Shown in pieces: positions 60,163 through 64,000 of a stretch of 64,000 bases of DNA. Position 1 is the stretch's first letter; every line of letters starts with the position of its first letter. The notes beneath the pieces are model-generated. The model saw only the letters and a program-made list of their open reading frames with translations. It had not been told where the DNA came from and made no database searches. The stretch covers positions 62,001 through 126,000 of the forward strand of contig CAINED010000044.1 in the NCBI GenBank assembly GCA_903847605.1, in the 5' to 3' direction. The DNA is from an uncultured Hyphomicrobiales bacterium. GTDB taxonomy: Bacteria; Pseudomonadota; Alphaproteobacteria; Rhizobiales; Beijerinckiaceae. A program made the translations under genes and the position numbers.

Positions 60163-60759
60163 TTATGGGTCTGGCGGCTGGAAGGTCGGACAGAAGAGGG
60201 ACGCGAAGTCCTTGGCGGCTACCCGATAGGCGGCCGCATCGGCATCTCCGGAGGCAGGCTCGAGTTCCAGAGCCCAGTCGTCTTCCGTCTCGCGTTCCTT
60301 AGTTGTAGAAACTGGCCAGCCGTTTCTGGTCATGTAGACGTCAGTGGTGACTTCTATGATGCCCTTCGCGCCGGTGAAGGTGATGCGAACCGCGCCTTTT
60401 GCAGCTGGTGCGAGCGTGGCCGTCGCGTTCTTCGAAAAATCGTATGTGCCCCTGATTTTAAAGAGCAATTTTTCGTCCGGGGAAATTTGCTGGATGAGGT
60501 CCCACGTCAACAGGTATTGGCAGTGGCTGATCTTGCTGAGTTCAGCAGAGGCTGTATCCGGCTGACCCTGTGCAGGCGCGGCGGGAATCTGGAATTTCAG
60601 GCCGGCTTCGCCCGATTTCTGTGTTCCGGTTTTGCCGGACAGGAGCAGGAAAGCCAGTTCGAGCTCTGTGCGCTGCGCCTGGCCTGCGTCCGGCGATGTC
60701 GATTGTGCAGCTGCGGCGAAGGGGGCGAGGGCGGCGAGGCAACAGAAAAGAAATCGCAT
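60163..60759 (-). CDS. exported protein of unknown function, second of a tandem pair
   Basis: A predicted 198-residue exported protein with signal peptide MRFLFCCLAALAPFAAAAQ. The mature part has TELELAFLLLSGKTGTQ, a Cys in SHCQYL, ETEDDWALELEPASGDADA and the end KDFASLFCPTFQPP. It matches the gene at 59476 in all these places, at equal length. Divergence of the middle suggests an old duplication. Function unknown. It is divergent from the TPR gene at 60958. Confidence 0.65.
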   Translation of the reverse strand: MRFLFCCLAALAPFAAAAQSTSPDAGQAQRTELELAFLLLSGKTGTQKSGEAGLKFQIPAAPAQGQPDTASAELSKISHCQYLLTWDLIQQISPDEKLLFKIRGTYDFSKNATATLAPAAKGAVRITFTGAKGIIEVTTDVYMTRNGWPVSTTKERETEDDWALELEPASGDADAAAYRVAAKDFASLFCPTFQPPDP

Positions 60760-60957
60760 GTCGTAATCTCGGTGTCGCGTGAGAATGGGCCAATGCATAC
60801 GTGCTGCATCCTTCTGCCCTGCTTACCGCGGAGCCGCTGTGCGGGCGCGCACGCGCCACCCCTCGCGTTTCCCGCCGCCGCGTGCTAACCGCTGGCGCAA
60901 CATTGCCCGCTCGGGCGCGAAACTGGGTTCCGCCCGGCGGGACCGTCCGGAAAAGCC

Positions 60958-61614
60958 ATGGCCGATATATTTCGTGAAGTCGATGAAGAGGTCCGCCGCG
61001 ACAAGGCTGCGGAATTCTGGAAAAAATATCAGAACTGGATCATCGGCGTTGCCGTGATCGTCATTCTGGCCACCGGCGGCTGGCGCTTCGTGGAATATCA
61101 GCGCCGCGTCGCCTCCGAACAGGCCGGCCTGAAGTTCCAGGACGCGGTGCAACTGGCTCAGCAGGGCAAGGTCAAGGAGGCCGAGGGCGCCTTCGAGCAG
61201 ATCGCGCGCAGTGGCGCGGCCGGCTATTCCGTTCTTTCGCGCTTGCGCGCGGCGGCCGAGGCCGGGGCGCAGGATCGCGATCAGGGGATCAAGCTTTTCG
61301 ACGCCCTTGGCGCGGATACGACGATCGACAAGACCTTTCGTGATCTCGCCCGACTGCGTGCGGCCATTCTTGCGGTCGACCGGGTGAGCCTTGACGAGGC
61401 GCGCAAGCGGCTGGAACCTCTCGCCGGCGCGGATGGCGTCTATCGCCATACGGCGCGTGAACTGCTGGCTCTCGCCGCCTTCAAGGCCGAGGATTTCGAT
61501 GTCGCTTCGCGCTGGCTCGACAACCTCATCGTCGATGCCCAGACGCCCGCTTCGGTCCGCCAGCGCGCCACGACCCTTCAGGCGCTGATTGCGGCCGGCC
61601 GGCCCGCGAAATAG
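60958..61614 (+). CDS. YfgM-like TPR membrane protein
   Basis: A 218-residue protein. After a short cytoplasmic start (MADIFREVDEEVRRDKAAEFWKKYQ) comes one transmembrane helix (NWIIGVAVIVILATGG), then a helical TPR-like periplasmic domain. The N-terminal 'D.EVRRDKAAEFWKKY' segment is typical of YfgM/TPR_21 proteins, which bind the SecYEG translocon and chaperones. The gene precedes der by 56 bp, an arrangement that is conserved in alphaproteobacteria as I recall it. GGAAAAGCC precedes the ATG. Confidence 0.85.
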   Translation: MADIFREVDEEVRRDKAAEFWKKYQNWIIGVAVIVILATGGWRFVEYQRRVASEQAGLKFQDAVQLAQQGKVKEAEGAFEQIARSGAAGYSVLSRLRAAAEAGAQDRDQGIKLFDALGADTTIDKTFRDLARLRAAILAVDRVSLDEARKRLEPLAGADGVYRHTARELLALAAFKAEDFDVASRWLDNLIVDAQTPASVRQRATTLQALIAAGRPAK

Positions 61615-61670
61615 GCCTTTTCGTCAAATAAATCTTCGTTCCGGCCGCTCCCCGGGATAAGGGAGAGCGC

Positions 61671-63110
61671 ATGTCCTTCACTGTCGCCATCATCGGCCGT
61701 CCCAATGTGGGCAAGTCGACCCTTTTCAATCGCCTCGTCGGCAAGAAGCTCGCGCTCGTCGACGACCAGCCCGGCGTTACTCGCGACCGCCGCGAGGGCG
61801 AGGCGCGGCTGGGAGATCTCACCTTCACCATTGTCGATACGGCGGGATTGGAATCCAGCGACCCGGATTCGCTGACCGGGCGGATGCGCGCCCAGACCGA
61901 GGCGGCGATCGAGCTCGCGGACGCAATCTTCTTCATGATCGATTCCCGCAGCGGCATCACCCCGGTCGACCGCCATTTCGCCTCGCTCGTGCGCCGCGCC
62001 GGCAAGCCGCTGATCCTCATCGCCAACAAGGCGGAGGGACGCAGCGGCGAAGCGGGCGCCTACGAGGCTTTCGATCTCGGTCTCGGCGATCCCGTGCCGC
62101 TATCCGCCGAACATGGCGACGGGTTCGCCTCGCTCTACGAAGCACTGCGCGAAGCTCTGCCCGCCGAGACTGCTCTGGCTGAAATCGAGAGCGAGGAGGA
62201 GGCCGAACGTCCCGTCTTCGCAGATGACGAGGACGGCACCGAACTCGATCTGTCGAAGCCTTTGCGCATCGCGGTCGTCGGGCGGCCCAATGCGGGCAAA
62301 TCGACGCTCATCAACCATCTGCTTGGCGAAGACCGGCTTCTGACCGGCCCGGAAGCCGGCATCACCCGCGATTCCATCAGCGTCGATTTTGTCTGGCGTC
62401 CGCGCGAGGGCCAGAATCAGGCCGGCGAGCGCCGCATGAAGATTTTCGACACTGCGGGCCTGCGCAAGCGCGCCAACGTGCAGGACAAGCTCGAAAAACT
62501 CGCCGCCGCCGATGCGCTGCGCGCCGTGCGTTTCGCCGAAGTCGTCGTGCTCCTCCTCGACGCGACCATTCCCTTCGAGAAGCAGGATCTGACCATCGCC
62601 GATCTTGTCGAGCGCGAGGGCAGGGCGCTCGTGATCGCCGTCAACAAATGGGACCTCGTCGAGGATCGCGGCGAGAGACTGGCCATGCTGCGCGAGGAAG
62701 CCGAACGCCTGTTGCCGCAGGTGCGCGGCGCGCCGGTCGTTCCCGTCTCGGGCCGCACCGGCGATGGTCTCGAAGGTCTGATGCGCGCGATCGCCAAGGT
62801 CCATGAAACCTGGAACCGCCGCATCTCCACATCGCGCCTGAATCGCTGGCTCGCGGATGCAACGCAGCGCACGCCGCCACCGGCTGTTTCCGGCCGGCGC
62901 ATCCGCTTGCGTTTCATGACACAGCCCAAAGCGCGCCCGCCCTATTTCGTGATCTTCGGCAATCAGCTCGAAGCCCTGCCGAAAAGCTATGAGCGCTTTC
63001 TCGTGAACGGCCTGCGCGAAAACTTCGATCTGCCGGGCGTGCCCATCCGCATTTCCAAGCGCACGGGCGACAATCCCTACAGCACCAAGGGCAAGCGCAA
63101 GATCTGGTGA
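61671..63110 (+). CDS. der: ribosome biogenesis GTPase Der (EngA)
   Basis: A 479-residue tandem GTPase needed for 50S subunit assembly. The first G domain has GRPNVGKST (residues 9-17), DTAGL and a NKAEG G4 motif, the form usual in alphaproteobacteria. The second has GRPNAGKST near residue 204, DTAGL and NKWD. A KH-like C-terminal domain follows ([26 protein letters not shown]... ending [14 protein letters not shown]). AAGGGAGAGC precedes the ATG. It is the best-conserved housekeeping gene in the window. Confidence 0.97.
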   Translation: MSFTVAIIGRPNVGKSTLFNRLVGKKLALVDDQPGVTRDRREGEARLGDLTFTIVDTAGLESSDPDSLTGRMRAQTEAAIELADAIFFMIDSRSGITPVDRHFASLVRRAGKPLILIANKAEGRSGEAGAYEAFDLGLGDPVPLSAEHGDGFASLYEALREALPAETALAEIESEEEAERPVFADDEDGTELDLSKPLRIAVVGRPNAGKSTLINHLLGEDRLLTGPEAGITRDSISVDFVWRPREGQNQAGERRMKIFDTAGLRKRANVQDKLEKLAAADALRAVRFAEVVVLLLDATIPFEKQDLTIADLVEREGRALVIAVNKWDLVEDRGERLAMLREEAERLLPQVRGAPVVPVSGRTGDGLEGLMRAIAKVHETWNRRISTSRLNRWLADATQRTPPPAVSGRRIRLRFMTQPKARPPYFVIFGNQLEALPKSYERFLVNGLRENFDLPGVPIRISKRTGDNPYSTKGKRKIW

Positions 63111-63122
63111 AAACGATCTCGC

Positions 63123-64000
63123 CTATTTTGCAGCGAACCACTTGTCGTAAAGCTTCTGGTAGGTTCCGTCCTCGCGCAATTGCAGCAGTACGGCGTTGAC
63201 GCGCTTGCGCAGGTCGCTGCCGGCCGGAAACGCAATGCCATAGTCTTCCTTGCGGAAGGTCGAGCCGACGAGATGCACTTTGCCCTTGCCTTCGCTCGCG
63301 GCGTAGTAAAGCAGGATCGGCGAGTCAAAGACAACGGCGTCGACGCTTTTGTCTAGCAGCGCCGTATAGGCCTCGTCTATGCGTGACACTTCGACGACAT
63401 CGGCGCGCAGGTCGCGCAACACGTTCGCAGCCGTGCTGCCACGCGTCGTCGCTACCTTCTTGTTCTGTAAATCGTCGGGACCGTTGATGCCGCCCTGGAT
63501 CTGCTGCACCGTGAGAGTTGCCGACAATTGCGCCGTATAAAGCGCGACGAACACAATGCCTGTGAACATCCAAAGGACCGTGACGATGCGCGACAGCCAG
63601 TGTCGTGGCATGTCGCCACCCTGCGTCGCCAGCGTTGTCGATGCCCAGTAGATCGCATCGAATATTCCGGGAATGTAACCTTTGTGAGCGAGCAGTCCGG
63701 AGGGGTGGCGCCGCTCCAGAAACCAGACGAGGTGGGCTGGAACAAGAACCAGCAAAGCCGCGATGCCGATCCAGACAAGAAAGCCTTTTGAAAATATCAG
63801 GCCAGCCAGATCGCCAAGCGGATTTGGATCGCTGTCCTTGCCCTTGCCACGCACCATGATCTGCAAGCCCGCACTCATCATGGGCTGCGAGAATTCAAAG
63901 ACAGCTTCGCGCGCCGCAGTGATCGAGATCGCGGAAATGCCGGCATCGACCGATTGTGTGCGCACCAGTTCGAGCAAGGCGCGCACATCCGGCGCAACCT
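63123..64000 (-). CDS. bacterial ionotropic-glutamate-receptor-like channel (5' end beyond the window)
   Basis: A partial protein whose visible 292 residues continue past the window edge. A periplasmic binding-type lobe (AISITAAREAVFEFSQPMMSAGLQIMV) is interrupted by a transmembrane-pore-transmembrane module: helix FLVWIGIAALLVLVPAHLVWFLE, a pore segment IYWASTTLATQGGDMPRH and helix IVTVLWMFTGIVFVALYTAQLSATL. The second lobe then resumes (GINGPDDLQNKKVATTRGSTAANVL, ending LREDGTYQKLYDKWF). This is the GluR0/iGluR order. The pore motif reads TQGGD, not the potassium-channel TVGYG of GluR0. YTAQLSATLTV parallels the SYTANLAAF helix of animal receptors. It converges on der. Confidence 0.85.
   Translation of the reverse strand, partial: VAPDVRALLELVRTQSVDAGISAISITAAREAVFEFSQPMMSAGLQIMVRGKGKDSDPNPLGDLAGLIFSKGFLVWIGIAALLVLVPAHLVWFLERRHPSGLLAHKGYIPGIFDAIYWASTTLATQGGDMPRHWLSRIVTVLWMFTGIVFVALYTAQLSATLTVQQIQGGINGPDDLQNKKVATTRGSTAANVLRDLRADVVEVSRIDEAYTALLDKSVDAVVFDSPILLYYAASEGKGKVHLVGSTFRKEDYGIAFPAGSDLRKRVNAVLLQLREDGTYQKLYDKWFAAK

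Noticed and set aside
1-64000. CRISPR arrays, tRNA or rRNA genes, insertion sequences, integrase or phage genes
   Set aside because: I looked for regularly spaced repeats, cloverleaf-like sequences, transposase motifs and target-site duplications and found none.

Overview
The window is GC-rich, densely coded DNA that looks like a chromosomal segment of an alphaproteobacterium, most likely order Hyphomicrobiales (Rhizobiales). This rests on the family mix (a DUF1127 protein, a DUF1488 protein, a DUF465/YdcH protein, a CusF/cupredoxin/multicopper-oxidase set, a YfgM-like TPR protein next to der) and on intergenic palindromes of a style I know from that order. It is an inference without a marker gene. 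I see no rRNA, tRNA, CRISPR array, transposase or phage gene.

Layout. 1-4.5 kb: small exported or membrane proteins, a DUF1127 protein, a VOC protein and a CHASE2-GGDEF diguanylate cyclase behind an Flp-type pilin gene. 4.6-10.7 kb: two paralogous Bug/TctC receptors and two paralogous alpha/beta hydrolases on the plus strand, facing a ferredoxin-type reductase and a Rieske oxygenase. 11-16.6 kb: an anchored protein with a repeated fold, DoxX, a duplicated DMP19-like protein, an FAD monooxygenase, an isochorismatase-fold hydrolase and a TupA-like ATP-grasp protein. 16.8-20 kb: a family-1 solute-binding protein, a cupin and two tandem paralogous uncharacterised membrane proteins. 20.1-21.8 kb: a SnoaL-like protein and an intradiol ring-cleavage dioxygenase. 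21.8-26.3 kb: a copper-handling cassette. 27-29.6 kb: tandem VOC/extradiol-type proteins with a YCII protein. 29.7-37 kb: a minus-strand transport block (TctC-like receptor, arylsulfotransferase, fused ABC permease, iron-type binding protein, TctA, TctB). 37.7-39.5 kb: a phosphoesterase-like/radical SAM fusion. 39.6-42 kb: a group D flavin monooxygenase and a LysR regulator. 42.5-47.3 kb: YffB/ArsC, small proteins, SodC, DoxX, an FAD monooxygenase and an NMT1-type receptor. 47.3-52.8 kb: an enoyl-CoA hydratase with a TctC receptor, a DegP-like protein without its catalytic triad, a prohibitin-like protein and a second Rieske oxygenase. 52.9-59.4 kb: three more TctC receptors, a class II aldolase, a luciferase-like oxidoreductase and an MFS transporter. 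59.5-64 kb: two tandem exported paralogs, a TPR protein, Der GTPase and a partial bacterial ionotropic-glutamate-receptor-like channel.

How it fits together. Most of the accessory content looks like an assortment of catabolic modules for aromatic or other organic acids: oxygenases, ring-cleavage enzymes, hydrolases and aldolase, each near one or two periplasmic receptors. Seven TctC-type receptors share the window with one TctA/TctB membrane pair. No substrate can be assigned from sequence alone. Items most worth a second look are the phosphoesterase-like/radical SAM fusion, the receptor-channel with a QGGD pore motif, the triad-less DegP homolog beside a prohibitin-like gene, and the tandem membrane-protein paralogs.
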